Both the position numbers and the translations under genes were made by a program. A stretch of 64,000 bases of DNA from Enterococcus ureilyticus (GTDB lineage: Bacteria; Bacillota; Bacilli; Lactobacillales; Enterococcaceae). The stretch covers positions 1 through 64,000 of the forward strand of contig NZ_MIKC01000010.1 in assembly GCF_001730315.1 (NCBI RefSeq), written 5' to 3'. The notes below the pieces were generated by a model. It did not search any database. It worked only from the letters and a program-made list of their open reading frames with translations, and was not told where the DNA came from. Positions 57,098-64,000 of the stretch are shown piece after piece; the stretch's first letter is position 1, and each line of letters begins with the position of its first letter.

Positions 57098-57740
57098 ATG
57101 GTCATACCAGCAACAGTTATTGATCAAAATAAATGGGAGCGTAAAGAACACTTTGATTTTTTCTCTAGTAATTGCCTACCTCTGTATGATATCACGACTC
57201 AAATTGACGTAACGCATTTTTATCACTACGCAAAACGCAATGAGATTTCCTTTTATTATGGCTTAGTATATGCAACGACCAAAATCATTAATCGCATCGA
57301 AAACTTTCGTTATAAAATTTGTGACAATGAGGTAGTTTCTAATTCCTAGTTTTACTGATTTAAAAGCAAACAGTGAACTATTCCATATTATGACACTTGA
57401 TTTTGAAGGAACGATGAAGGAATTTTCTGATGAAGCGAAAAAAGTAAGTGCTGCTCAACAGATGTATTTTCCTAAATCAGAGTACCCGCAAGATACAATG
57501 ATACAGTTTTCTTGTCTACCGTGGTTTTCATTTACAAATTTAGGGAATGAATTAAGTTTAGACCGAGATGATTCGATTCCAAAAGTAATATGGGGCAAGT
57601 TTGAAAAACATGGGAATCATTTGTTATTACCTTATTCAGTTCAAGTTAATCACCGTCTTATTGATGGCATTCACCTAGGTAAGTTGATAAATCAATTGCA
57701 ACAATATTTGGATCTGCTTGTGATAGAAGGGACTATTTAA
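57098..57740 (+). pseudogene. Chloramphenicol acetyltransferase-like gene, frameshifted
   Basis: ATG 57098 follows an excellent RBS (AGAGGAGGTG). The first frame (MVIPATVIDQNKWERKEHFD, YYGLVYATTKIINRIENFRY) ends at TAG 57347-57349. The next frame continues PSFTDLKANSELFHIMTLDF and ends QVNHRLIDGIHLGKLINQLQ. Together they cover a whole CAT trimer subunit of about 213 aa. The active-site motif HHxxxDG reads NHRLIDG, so the catalytic second His is kept and the first is replaced by Asn. A frameshift near 57330-57345 separates the halves. The gene interrupts the usual trmD-rplS neighbourhood, consistent with insertion and later decay. Confidence 0.75.
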
Positions 57741-57760
57741 AGTGTAACAAGAAAAATCTC

Positions 57761-57789
57761 TTTACAGCAAAGAATAGCTATGTTACACT
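57761..57789 (+). promoter_or_regulatory. rplS promoter
   Basis: TTTACA (57761-57766), a 17-bp spacer and TACACT (57784-57789). Transcription would start near 57796, giving an 80-nt leader. Confidence 0.7.
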
Positions 57790-57796
57790 ATTTCAG

Positions 57797-57866
57797 TGAG
57801 TGCAAAGCGCTCAACTATTACGATATTCCGCTGTGGCAGTGCCATAAGAATGTTTGGAATGAGGAG
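57797..57866 (+). promoter_or_regulatory. L19 leader region (probable autogenous control)
   Basis: The leader contains GTGCAAAGCGCTCAACTATT and a GTGGCAGTGCCA-type hairpin before AATGAGGAG. Firmicute rplS genes often carry an L19 leader in this position. I see the hairpins but cannot score them against the model. Confidence 0.45.
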
Positions 57867-57874
57867 AAAAAAGA

Positions 57875-58222
57875 ATGAATCCATTAATTCAAGAATTAAC
57901 ACAAGAACAACTACGTACGGATATTCCTGCGTTTCGTCCTGGAGACACTGTTCGCGTACATGCGAAAGTGGTCGAAGGAACACGCGAACGTATCCAATTA
58001 TTTGAGGGAGTTGTTATCGGTCGCCGTGGCGCTGGTATCAGTGAAACTTATACAGTACGTAAAATTTCTAATGGTGTTGGTGTGGAACGTACATTCCCAT
58101 TACACACACCACGTGTTGCTCAAATCGAAGTAGTTCGTTATGGTAAAGTTCGTCGTGCGAAACTTTATTACTTACGTGCATTACATGGTAAAGCAGCTCG
58201 TATTAAAGAAATTAGAAGATAA
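57875..58222 (+). CDS. rplS: 50S ribosomal protein L19
   Basis: A 115-aa ribosomal protein at the 30S-50S interface. Conserved blocks: [76 protein letters not shown] and [32 protein letters not shown]. Confidence 0.98.
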   Translation: MNPLIQELTQEQLRTDIPAFRPGDTVRVHAKVVEGTRERIQLFEGVVIGRRGAGISETYTVRKISNGVGVERTFPLHTPRVAQIEVVRYGKVRRAKLYYLRALHGKAARIKEIRR

Positions 58223-58258
58223 GTGTTTCTTAGATTGCCCGAGTAAGAAAAAAGTGCG

Positions 58259-58286
58259 AAAGTCCTTGATATCAAGGGCTTTTTCT
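58259..58286 (+). terminator. rplS terminator
   Basis: AAAGTCCTTGA (58259-58269) pairs with TCAAGGGCTTT (58272-58282), continuing into T5-C-T4. Confidence 0.85.
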
Positions 58287-58344
58287 TTTGGTTTTGTTTA
58301 AGGAAATCGTGCGTATTTTCTGTGATTGTCCCAGATTATCCCAT

Positions 58345-58500
58345 CTTGACTACCTGTGTTGTCAGAAAGCAGGTGGAAATCATCAGGAAAGTTGACGACA
58401 AAAAGGATTCCTAAAATACCAAAACGATGCCCCAATTTAGTAGATTAGAGGATGAGTCTACTAAATACAGAGAAGAACCTGTGCAGTTGGTGCAGGTGTA
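58345..58500 (+). other. Hairpin-rich leader upstream of the repeat protein
   Basis: Three potential stems lie between the rplS terminator and the next gene: ACCTG/CAGGT (58352-58374, long loop), ATTTAGTAGA/TCTACTAAAT (58435-58466) and CCTGTGC-AGTTG-GTGCAGG (58478-58496). None ends in a T run, so they are not simple terminators. No coding frame is supported. Confidence 0.4.
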
Positions 58501-58549
58501 AAATGGACAAGCCAAAGTACTTTTTTACAAATGAAAGGGTGAGTGGCTG

Positions 58550-59200
58550 ATGACAGTAAAAGATCATCGAACGATTTGGAAAGAAAAAAATGATTTAGAA
58601 TTGATGGTATTAATTCAAGAATTTATTGAATTTGAAGGTATCACAAGTGTTAGAGACTATCAGAACGCAAAAAAAGAGTTTCCGAATAAAGTGCCGAGCC
58701 TATGGTTTATCAATGAGCGTTTTGGTTCGTGGGAAAATTTGCAAAATCGTTTAGGAAATAAAACATACGATCGATATAGATGGGCAAAATATTCAGACGA
58801 CCAGCTGTTTGAGATTCTCCAATCTTTTATTGTGAAGAATAATATTCGGTCACAAAGGATGTATGAAAAAAAACGTAAAGGTAAAAACCTCCCAAGCTTA
58901 TCAACGGTTAATAAAAGGCAGATTGATATAAGCCAATTATTTGATAAACGAGTGGGCTCTAAAAGGTTTGTAACAGACTTTGAATTGCTAACAAGTTTGA
59001 AAAATGAAATTGTTCGATTGAACTTGGAAGAAAGCTTATCTATGACTGAATTTAGAAAAAGGCATGATCGAGACGCTTTACCATCAATTGATACAATTAT
59101 GAGACGAACAAATAAAAATTGGGAAGAGCTACTAACTGAAATTGGGTACGATTATCGACCAATTAAAACAAGTAGACTTTTACAGAATTTAGAAAATTAA
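58550..59200 (+). CDS. Orphan protein of three homing-endonuclease-associated repeats
   Basis: 216 aa composed of three repeats of about 58 residues: about 14-70 (FIEFEGITSVRDYQNAKKEF, VPSLWFINERFGSWENLQNR), about 80-137 (FIVKNNIRSQRMYEKKRKGK, LPSLSTVNKRQIDISQLFDK) and about 143-203 (LSMTEFRKRHDRDALPSIDT, IMRRTNKNWEELLTEIGYD). The pattern Y/F...LPSxxTIxxRFGSWxxLLxxxG matches the homing-endonuclease-associated repeat (HNH_repeat), a small DNA-binding helical unit. No HNH, GIY-YIG or LAGLIDADG catalytic motif is visible, so it may be a DNA-binding regulator or a relic of a mobile nuclease. It has a GAAAGGGTGAG RBS. Confidence 0.65.
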   Translation: MTVKDHRTIWKEKNDLELMVLIQEFIEFEGITSVRDYQNAKKEFPNKVPSLWFINERFGSWENLQNRLGNKTYDRYRWAKYSDDQLFEILQSFIVKNNIRSQRMYEKKRKGKNLPSLSTVNKRQIDISQLFDKRVGSKRFVTDFELLTSLKNEIVRLNLEESLSMTEFRKRHDRDALPSIDTIMRRTNKNWEELLTEIGYDYRPIKTSRLLQNLEN

Positions 59201-59245
59201 ATAGTAGAAACAACTGAACATCAGACACTTGAAGCATGACACTAG

Positions 59246-59282
59246 AGCAAGATTTTGAACCTAAAAATCTTGCTTTTTTTTT
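59246..59282 (+). terminator. Terminator after the repeat protein gene
   Basis: AGCAAGATTTT (59246-59256) pairs with AAAATCTTGCT (59264-59274), followed by T8. Confidence 0.85.
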
Positions 59283-59609
59283 GAAGAATAAATTAAATTG
59301 GAAGGTGGCAATCTAACACAAATCTGTTTATTCAAGATGAGAATTTTTCAATACTATAATGAAAATAAAGTTAATTAGTATAATAAGCTGTGGATAAGCA
59401 GAGGATTCAGTTATTTCTAATTTTTTTTAGACAAGTTTTAATCAATTCTGATTGAAACGATTAATTAATTGTTAAGGAAGTAAGTAAAAAAATTTTTATA
59501 TAGAAATTTATTCTTTTATAAAGTGGCTTGTTATTCTATTTTGAGATCCTGTTGATGAATTATTTATGGACACTCCGAAAAATTAATGTAGCCTTTTATG
59601 CTTTTATTC
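59283..59609. other. Gene-free AT-rich stretch with one dyad
   Basis: No supported gene. A 24-nt inverted repeat GTTTTAATCA-ATTC-TGATTGAAAC (59435-59458, one mismatch per arm) could be an operator. The remainder is AT-rich. The open frame from 59528 that runs into the MerR gene lacks an RBS and is not used. Confidence 0.4.
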
Positions 59610-59640
59610 TTGCCATGGAGTTAGCTCTATGGTTTAGTAT
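59610..59640 (+). promoter_or_regulatory. MerR-type promoter of the regulator gene (19-bp spacer)
   Basis: TTGCCA (59610-59615), a 19-bp spacer containing the dyad ATGGAG-TTAG-CTCTAT and TAGTAT (59635-59640). An over-long 19-bp spacer filled by a dyad is the hallmark of MerR-family activated promoters. A matching copy precedes the aldo/keto reductase gene. Confidence 0.8.
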
Positions 59641-59665
59641 AGGTGACAGAAACAAGGAGGGACTT

Positions 59666-60088
59666 ATGATGAATATCAAGAAAGCTGCAGAAATGTTTGA
59701 TTTAAGCATTGATACGCTACGTTATTATGAACGAGTAGGGGTCATACCGCCTGTTCATCGGAATACAAGCGGTTATCGTGACTATACAACAAATGATTTG
59801 AATTGGATTTACTTAGCCAAAAGTTTACGACATGCTGGGTTATCTGTTGAATCTTTAATTGAATTTGCCCAACTAGCTCAATTACGAGAAACAGAGAATG
59901 TAGAAGACGCTCAGAAGCAAATTTTATCAGATCAGTTAGAAGAGTTAGATAAAAAGATTGCCGAATTACATGAAGTTAGAGAACTACTGGTTTATAAAAT
60001 CGAAACGTATGATGAGCATATTGCAAAATTTAAAGCAGGCGAAATGGGACCTGATAAGGTTGAAAAATTATGGGAACGAAAAAAATAG
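59666..60088 (+). CDS. MerR-family transcriptional regulator
   Basis: 140 aa (ATG 59666 or 59669; AAGGAGG is 5 or 8 nt upstream). N-terminal winged helix domain (NIKKAAEMFDLSIDTLRYYE, RVGVIPPVHRNTSGYRDYT), then a long dimerisation helix (about 85-125, DQLEELDKKIAELHEVRELL). No Cys-rich metal-binding tail is present, which points to the AdhR/NmlR-type aldehyde or electrophile-sensing branch. It should activate its own promoter and that of the aldo/keto reductase by untwisting their 19-bp spacers. Confidence 0.85.
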   Translation: MMNIKKAAEMFDLSIDTLRYYERVGVIPPVHRNTSGYRDYTTNDLNWIYLAKSLRHAGLSVESLIEFAQLAQLRETENVEDAQKQILSDQLEELDKKIAELHEVRELLVYKIETYDEHIAKFKAGEMGPDKVEKLWERKK

Positions 60089-60098
60089 AAGTTTCTAC

Positions 60099-60129
60099 TT
60101 GCTATGGAGTTCACTTTAGGGTTTAAGAT
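60099..60129 (+). promoter_or_regulatory. MerR-type promoter of the redox operon (19-bp spacer)
   Basis: TTGCTA (60099-60104), a 19-bp spacer TGGAGTTCACTTTAGGGTT and TAAGAT (60124-60129). It shares the ATGGAGTT..CT.TA.GGTTTA framework with the promoter at 59610, indicating control by the same MerR protein. Confidence 0.8.
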
Positions 60130-60164
60130 AGATCATGTAAAGAAAATTAGAGGAGGAAATTGAG

Positions 60165-61031
60165 ATGAAAACAGTTAAATTAAACAATGGTGTAGAAATG
60201 CCGCAACTTGGATTCGGAGTGTATCAAATCCCATTAAATGAAACAGCGGAGGCTGTTTACCAAGCAATCAAGGCAGGATATCGTTTGATTGATACGGCGT
60301 CTATTTATGGAAATGAAAAAGAGACAGGGGAAGGCATCAAACGTGCAATTGATGAAAAACTTGTGACGCGTGAAGAACTGTTTGTTACGTCAAAACTTTT
60401 TATTTTGCAAGCCCCGGAAGCTAAAGCTACTGAAACAATTGAGCAATCACTTACAACTATGGGCTTGGATTATCTAGATCTTTATCTGATTCATCAACCT
60501 TACGGAGATATTTATGGCGCATGGAGAGCCATGTGTGCAGCTCAAAAAGTAGGGAAGCTACGAGCGATTGGTATCTCAAACTTCAAATCAGCTAAAATGA
60601 TTGAATTTGTAGGATTGAATGAAGTGAAACCGCAGATTAATCAAATTGAAGTGAATCCTTGGAATCAGCGAATCGAAGACCAAGAATGGCATGAGAAGTA
60701 TGATGTACAAGTAGAAGCTTGGGCACCATTTGCAGAGGGACGACATGATTTGTTTACAAATCCAGTTTTGGCTGAAATTGGGGCACAGTACGGTAAAACG
60801 GTTGGTCAAGTGGTACTTCGTTGGTTAATGCAACGTGGAATTATCGCTTTAGCAAAATCTGTTCGTCCAGAACGAATGGCTGAAAATATTGATATCTTTG
60901 ATTTTGAATTATCGAAAGAAGATATTAAAAAAATCGCAAGTTTAGATATGAAAGAATCGGCATTTTTCGATCATGATGCACCGCAACAAGTAGAATGGTT
61001 TATGAATCGAATGAAAGAGACAGAGAAATAA
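60165..61031 (+). CDS. Aldo/keto reductase (2,5-diketo-D-gluconate reductase-like)
   Basis: A 288-aa NADPH-dependent carbonyl reductase. The catalytic tetrad is readable: Asp and Tyr in LIDTASIYGNEKETG, Lys in FVTSKLFI and His in YLIHQPYGDIYGAW. Cofactor-binding blocks are AIGISNFKSAKMIEF and LAKSVRPERMAENI. It would detoxify reactive aldehydes or ketones, consistent with MerR/AdhR-type control. Its TAA overlaps the ATG of the flavodoxin gene by one base, so translation is coupled. Confidence 0.92.
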   Translation: MKTVKLNNGVEMPQLGFGVYQIPLNETAEAVYQAIKAGYRLIDTASIYGNEKETGEGIKRAIDEKLVTREELFVTSKLFILQAPEAKATETIEQSLTTMGLDYLDLYLIHQPYGDIYGAWRAMCAAQKVGKLRAIGISNFKSAKMIEFVGLNEVKPQINQIEVNPWNQRIEDQEWHEKYDVQVEAWAPFAEGRHDLFTNPVLAEIGAQYGKTVGQVVLRWLMQRGIIALAKSVRPERMAENIDIFDFELSKEDIKKIASLDMKESAFFDHDAPQQVEWFMNRMKETEK

Positions 61032-61672
61032 TGAAAAAGATATTGGTCTTAATTTCGTCATTACTATTTGTATTATCTGGTTGTTTTCAAGCGGATAATA
61101 CAAAAGAAAGTATTACAAAGGTTAATCCCAATGATAAAGCTGTCATTCTTTATTTTTCTAAACCAGAAATGAATGGTTCTGATACAGTAGCTGGAGCAAG
61201 TCGCGTCGTCACAGAAAATGAGGAAATCTTAGGGAATGTTGAACAACTTGCGACTTGGATTGCTGAAGACACAAAGTATCCACTAGCTAAAATTGAAACC
61301 ACAGAAAATTATCCAGATGATCATGAGGTCTTGGTAGACCAAGCAACAACAGAGCGTTCAAGTGATTTTAGACCTGAATTAAAGCCGCTTAATGTTGATT
61401 TGACTGAATATGACACGATTTATATCGGTTATCCAATTTGGTGGTCAGATCTACCAATGGCCATGTATAGCTTTTTTGAGAAAAATGATTTAGCTGGTAA
61501 AACAATTATTCCATTCTCAAGCCATGGAGGAAGTGGCTTAGCTGGAACTGTTGAAACGGTGGAAAAATTAAGTAAAGATGCCTCAGTTGAGACTAGTAAT
61601 GTCTTAAGTATCTCGCGCGATGATATACCCAACTCAAGAAAAGAAGTAGAAAATTGGCTGAAATCATTTTAA
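61031..61672 (+). CDS. Flavodoxin-like lipoprotein
   Basis: 213 aa from ATG 61031. Lipoprotein signal MKKILVLISSLLFVLSGCFQ (lipobox LSGC) followed by a flavodoxin domain (AVILYFSKPEMNGSDTVAGA; DTIYIGYPIWWSDLPMAMYS; TIIPFSSHGGSGLAGTVETV) that should bind FMN. An exported, lipid-anchored flavodoxin is unusual, since flavodoxins are normally cytoplasmic electron carriers. It is translationally coupled to the aldo/keto reductase and related in domain to the protein at 62529. Confidence 0.85.
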   Translation: MKKILVLISSLLFVLSGCFQADNTKESITKVNPNDKAVILYFSKPEMNGSDTVAGASRVVTENEEILGNVEQLATWIAEDTKYPLAKIETTENYPDDHEVLVDQATTERSSDFRPELKPLNVDLTEYDTIYIGYPIWWSDLPMAMYSFFEKNDLAGKTIIPFSSHGGSGLAGTVETVEKLSKDASVETSNVLSISRDDIPNSRKEVENWLKSF

Positions 61673-61712
61673 CTGAGGAATTAAAAATTAAACTTAGAGA
61701 AGGGGAAAAATA

Positions 61713-62333
61713 ATGGTTAACGTTCTTATTATTGGTGCAAGTGGTCAAATTCCAGAAGTGTTGATTCCACTTTTACAAGAACAAGCGAATCTGAAATTAA
61801 CATTGTTTGGAAGAAATGCAACACATTTACCTTATACAGACATAGCCAAAATTTCTGGTGATGCTAGTAATTTGTCAGATTTGATAAATGCCATGCAAAA
61901 TCAAGACATTGTTTATATGAATTTTGACAATAAATCAGTTACTGAAATGGTGATTAGAGCAATGAGTCAAACAGGCGTTAAACGTATTATTCAGGCTGGT
62001 GTTCTAAGTGTTTACGGAGAAGTTTCGGAACCTTTTGCCACTTGGAATAGTCGAATGATGGGAGGTACTGTCGCTCATAACCGAGGCATTGAAGCACTAG
62101 AGATAAGTGATTTAGATTATACCTATATGCGGATGACTTGGTTATATAATGGCAAGGGAAGTGACTATGTGGCAAGCCCTAAAGGAGAACCATTTTTAGG
62201 TGTTCAAATTAGTAGACGTGCGATTGCTCAATTTGTTCTGGACAATATTACAGGAAAACGCAATGACATAAAAGCGAGTATCGGTTTATGGGAACCAGGT
62301 TCAGAAAATAAGCCTAAACCTGATTTCTATTAA
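61713..62333 (+). CDS. NAD(P)-binding NmrA-like oxidoreductase
   Basis: A 206-aa atypical short-chain dehydrogenase. The Rossmann glycine motif is at the N-terminus (MVNVLIIGASGQIPEVLIPL), followed by LFGRNATHL, the KISGDASNLSDL Asp motif, and TGVKRIIQAGVLSVYGEVSE. There is no Tyr-x3-Lys pair in the usual place, as in NmrA/HSCARG proteins that sense NADPH or reduce quinones. 40 nt separate it from the flavodoxin gene; RBS AGAAGGGG. Probably part of the same MerR-controlled redox operon. Confidence 0.82.
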   Translation: MVNVLIIGASGQIPEVLIPLLQEQANLKLTLFGRNATHLPYTDIAKISGDASNLSDLINAMQNQDIVYMNFDNKSVTEMVIRAMSQTGVKRIIQAGVLSVYGEVSEPFATWNSRMMGGTVAHNRGIEALEISDLDYTYMRMTWLYNGKGSDYVASPKGEPFLGVQISRRAIAQFVLDNITGKRNDIKASIGLWEPGSENKPKPDFY

Positions 62334-62456
62334 ATTTAAAGAAAATGTCTTTATTCAAAGGGAATCGTTTAATGCAGTAAAAACAAGTATAAATTCTTTC
62401 ATCTATGAAGCGTATTAATCGATGCTACTCATAATAAAAGATAAATTAGGGGTGAG

Positions 62457-62480
62457 ACACAGCTTATTTTCTAGCTGTGT
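62457..62480 (+). other. Hairpin upstream of the second flavodoxin
   Basis: ACACAGCT-TATTTTCT-AGCTGTGT is a perfect 8-bp stem. It is followed by TAAAGCC rather than a T run, so it is more likely an mRNA stabiliser or operator than a terminator. Confidence 0.4.
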
Positions 62481-62528
62481 TAAAGCCCTCTTCTACATTA
62501 AACGGTGTTTCAAAAGGGGAGACACAGA

Positions 62529-63173
62529 ATGAAAAAGAAAGCTATTATCTTGCCAGTAACAGTAATAGGACTAGTTGTGATTATTGCTATTGCTCTATCA
62601 AACGTACTGAGCAATGAGACTAATGAAAGGGAAGTGTCTATCATGGTAAATCCTAAAACGTTAATTGTGTATTATTCACGAACTGGAAATACAAAGGTGG
62701 TTGCAGAGCTTATTCAAGAAAAGCTCGGCGGGGACTTATTTCAAATTGAAACCCAAGAAAAAAGACCTTCAAATTATAGAAAAGAAGTCGAACAAAATGA
62801 AGAGGAACAAGAGGGCAATGTGTTGCCTGAATTAAAATCAAAAATTTCTAATTTCAATCAATATGATCGGATTTTTATAGGAGCACCAACTTGGAATATG
62901 GCATTACCACAAGCAATTCTCACGTTTATGGATAGCTATGAGTTTGCGGGAAAAACAGTGATCCCCTTTAATACAAATGGAGGGTATGGAACAGGCTCAA
63001 CATTCAATCAGATAAAATTTGGTGTTCAAGGAGCGGAAGTTCTTGATGGATATTCTGTGAAAGGTGGAGAAGAAACCAACGGAACCTTACTTGCAATTGA
63101 AGGAGAAAGAAAAGTAGAGGTATCAAGAGAAATAGACACCTGGTTAGAAAAGATTGGACAATTAAATAACTAG
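62529..63173 (+). CDS. Membrane-anchored flavodoxin
   Basis: 214 aa from ATG 62529 (AGGGGAGA 7 nt upstream; the frame opens at 62505). The N-terminal signal anchor KKKAIILPVTVIGLVVIIAI has no lipobox Cys, so the protein stays tethered outside the membrane. The flavodoxin domain has the FMN phosphate loop in TLIVYYSRTGNTKVVAELIQ and RIFIGAPTWNMALPQAILTF. It is the second exported flavodoxin in 1.5 kb and probably functions with the same redox pathway. The partner reductase is not evident. Confidence 0.85.
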   Translation: MKKKAIILPVTVIGLVVIIAIALSNVLSNETNEREVSIMVNPKTLIVYYSRTGNTKVVAELIQEKLGGDLFQIETQEKRPSNYRKEVEQNEEEQEGNVLPELKSKISNFNQYDRIFIGAPTWNMALPQAILTFMDSYEFAGKTVIPFNTNGGYGTGSTFNQIKFGVQGAEVLDGYSVKGGEETNGTLLAIEGERKVEVSREIDTWLEKIGQLNN

Positions 63174-63189
63174 AAGGAAGTTAAAGAAT

Positions 63190-64000
63190 TTGAATAAACA
63201 GAAATTTGGGTTTATATTACCCATAACCTTATTATCTTATTTTCTGATATTAATGGATAACTCAATTATTTTTACAAGTTCAGTTCAGATAGGACAAAGT
63301 TTAGGACTCTCTGCTACAGCTCTTTCGTGGGTGTCGAGTGCCTATACGCTCACGTTTGGAGGCTTTTTACTTTTAAGTGGACGTCTCTCTGATTTGTTAG
63401 GGAGAAAACGTATTTTTTTAGTTGGATTGCTTATTTTTGGCATCAGCTCACTACTAATAGGGTTATCCCAAACAGCAAATATGATGATTGCCATGCGTGC
63501 TGTCCAAGGAATAGGCAGTTCTATTATCGCACCTACGACACTCGCATTGATTATGGATGCTTATAAAGGTGACATGCGACAAAAAGCTATTTCATATTAC
63601 GGTGCAACCGCTGGAATTGGATCAAGTGTGGGGCTATTAGTCGGTGGTGGCTTGACTAGTTTGATTTCATGGCGTGCAGGTTTTTTGATTAATGTGCCAT
63701 TCACCGTTATATTGATTTTCTTAACGCTAAAATTTGTAAAGAACTCGGAAATCAAGAAAGAGAAAATTGATTATTTTGGAAGTTTCCTTTCAATTATAGG
63801 ATTAGTAGGAATTATCTACGGTTTTACTGAGGGAAAGTGGCTTATTATTAGCGTAGGCTTTATTATTTTAGGGTTGTTTATTATTTGGGAACGGAACATT
63901 TCTTCCCCTATTTTACCATTGTCTCTTTTTAAAAATAGAGTTCGTTCTGGTGCATATGTTGCTCGTCTATTATTTATGATGGCTATGTTACCATTTTGGT
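63190..64000 (+). CDS. MFS drug:H+ antiporter, DHA2 type (3' end outside window)
   Basis: Starts at TTG 63190 (MNKQKFGFILPITLLSYFLI), with GAAGGAAG about 9 nt upstream. 270 codons are visible without a stop, so the gene runs off the window. Motif A GRLSDLLGRKRIFL follows TM2, motif C-like GIGSSVGLLVGGGL is in TM5, and the early MDNSIIFTS plus the SWVSSAYTLTFG helix are those of 14-helix DHA2 exporters (QacA/EmrB group). The 17-nt gap to the flavodoxin suggests co-transcription. Substrate is unknown. Confidence 0.88.
   Translation, partial: MNKQKFGFILPITLLSYFLILMDNSIIFTSSVQIGQSLGLSATALSWVSSAYTLTFGGFLLLSGRLSDLLGRKRIFLVGLLIFGISSLLIGLSQTANMMIAMRAVQGIGSSIIAPTTLALIMDAYKGDMRQKAISYYGATAGIGSSVGLLVGGGLTSLISWRAGFLINVPFTVILIFLTLKFVKNSEIKKEKIDYFGSFLSIIGLVGIIYGFTEGKWLIISVGFIILGLFIIWERNISSPILPLSLFKNRVRSGAYVARLLFMMAMLPFW

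Noticed and set aside
57390-57740. 116-aa ORF as an independent gene
   Set aside because: It has no RBS, and it continues the CAT fold begun in the frame from 57098; one frameshifted gene explains both.
59528-59665. N-terminal extension of the MerR protein
   Set aside because: The extension has no RBS, runs through the MerR promoter and would precede the conserved MerR N-terminus; the AAGGAGG site fixes the start at 59666/59669.

Overview
The window looks like the chromosome of a low-GC Firmicute, almost certainly an Enterococcus. The best evidence is a sodium-type V-ATPase operon in the order ntpF-I-K-E-C-G-A-B-D. NtpK carries the complete Na+ site (L61, T64, Q65, Q110, E139), and NtpI has arginines at 573 and 629, the positions known from E. 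hirae. NtpA also has the same length as the E. hirae protein, as I remember that sequence. The tmRNA tag (AKNENTTFALAA), class III Fbp, the ponA-recU / gpsB-rnpB / dnaD-nth synteny and the DivIVA-like GpsB fit the same genus. I cannot name the species.

Layout. 1-9.7 kb is loosely packed and partly decayed: the end of a GH1 phospho-glycosidase gene, a tRNA-like gene with a small peptide ORF, fRMsr, a dead VOC gene, an SMR exporter, ssrA, a frameshifted secreted Ser/Arg-rich protein, a LysR/acetyltransferase divergent pair, a large membrane protein, and a Rgg regulator facing a 21-codon SHP-type pheromone ORF. 9.8-18.9 kb is the Na+ V-ATPase operon, preceded by a structured leader with two tandem intrinsic terminators. 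19-24.3 kb has a secreted papain-like peptidase whose 3' extension has decayed, a class A beta-lactamase-like protein and an FtsX-type ABC transporter. 24.3-30.6 kb is a gluconeogenesis module (fbp, pdrP, ccpN divergent from ppdK) with four CcpN-like operators. 30.7-35.7 kb carries a serine hydrolase, lysA, an alpha/beta hydrolase, a paired half-size DMT transporter, a 36-aa peptide and a DUF59 protein. 35.9-41 kb is a cupin-XRE regulator divergent from a peptide-scavenging operon (dipeptide epimerase, transglutaminase-like protein, OppA-like lipoprotein). 41-58.3 kb is conserved housekeeping: pyrG with a GGGC-type attenuator, ponA/recU, ypsA, gpsB, rnpB, an RNA methyltransferase, carboxypeptidase Taq, dnaD, nth, a GDPD membrane protein, a VTT protein, mntH, rimM, trmD, a frameshifted CAT and rplS. 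58.4-64 kb is accessory: an orphan protein made of three homing-endonuclease-associated repeats, then a MerR-controlled redox cluster (aldo/keto reductase, two exported flavodoxins, an NmrA-like protein and a DHA2-type MFS pump cut by the window edge).

The most interesting signals are the Rgg/SHP pair (7485-8680), the tRNA-like gene with a non-canonical core (412-500), the tandem-terminator leader of the Na+-ATPase operon (9820-10006), two matching MerR-type promoters with 19-bp spacers (59610, 60099), the four CcpN-like boxes around a perfect sigma-A promoter (27765-27890), and the orphan repeat protein with a hairpin-rich leader (58435-59200). At least six genes or gene parts are broken.
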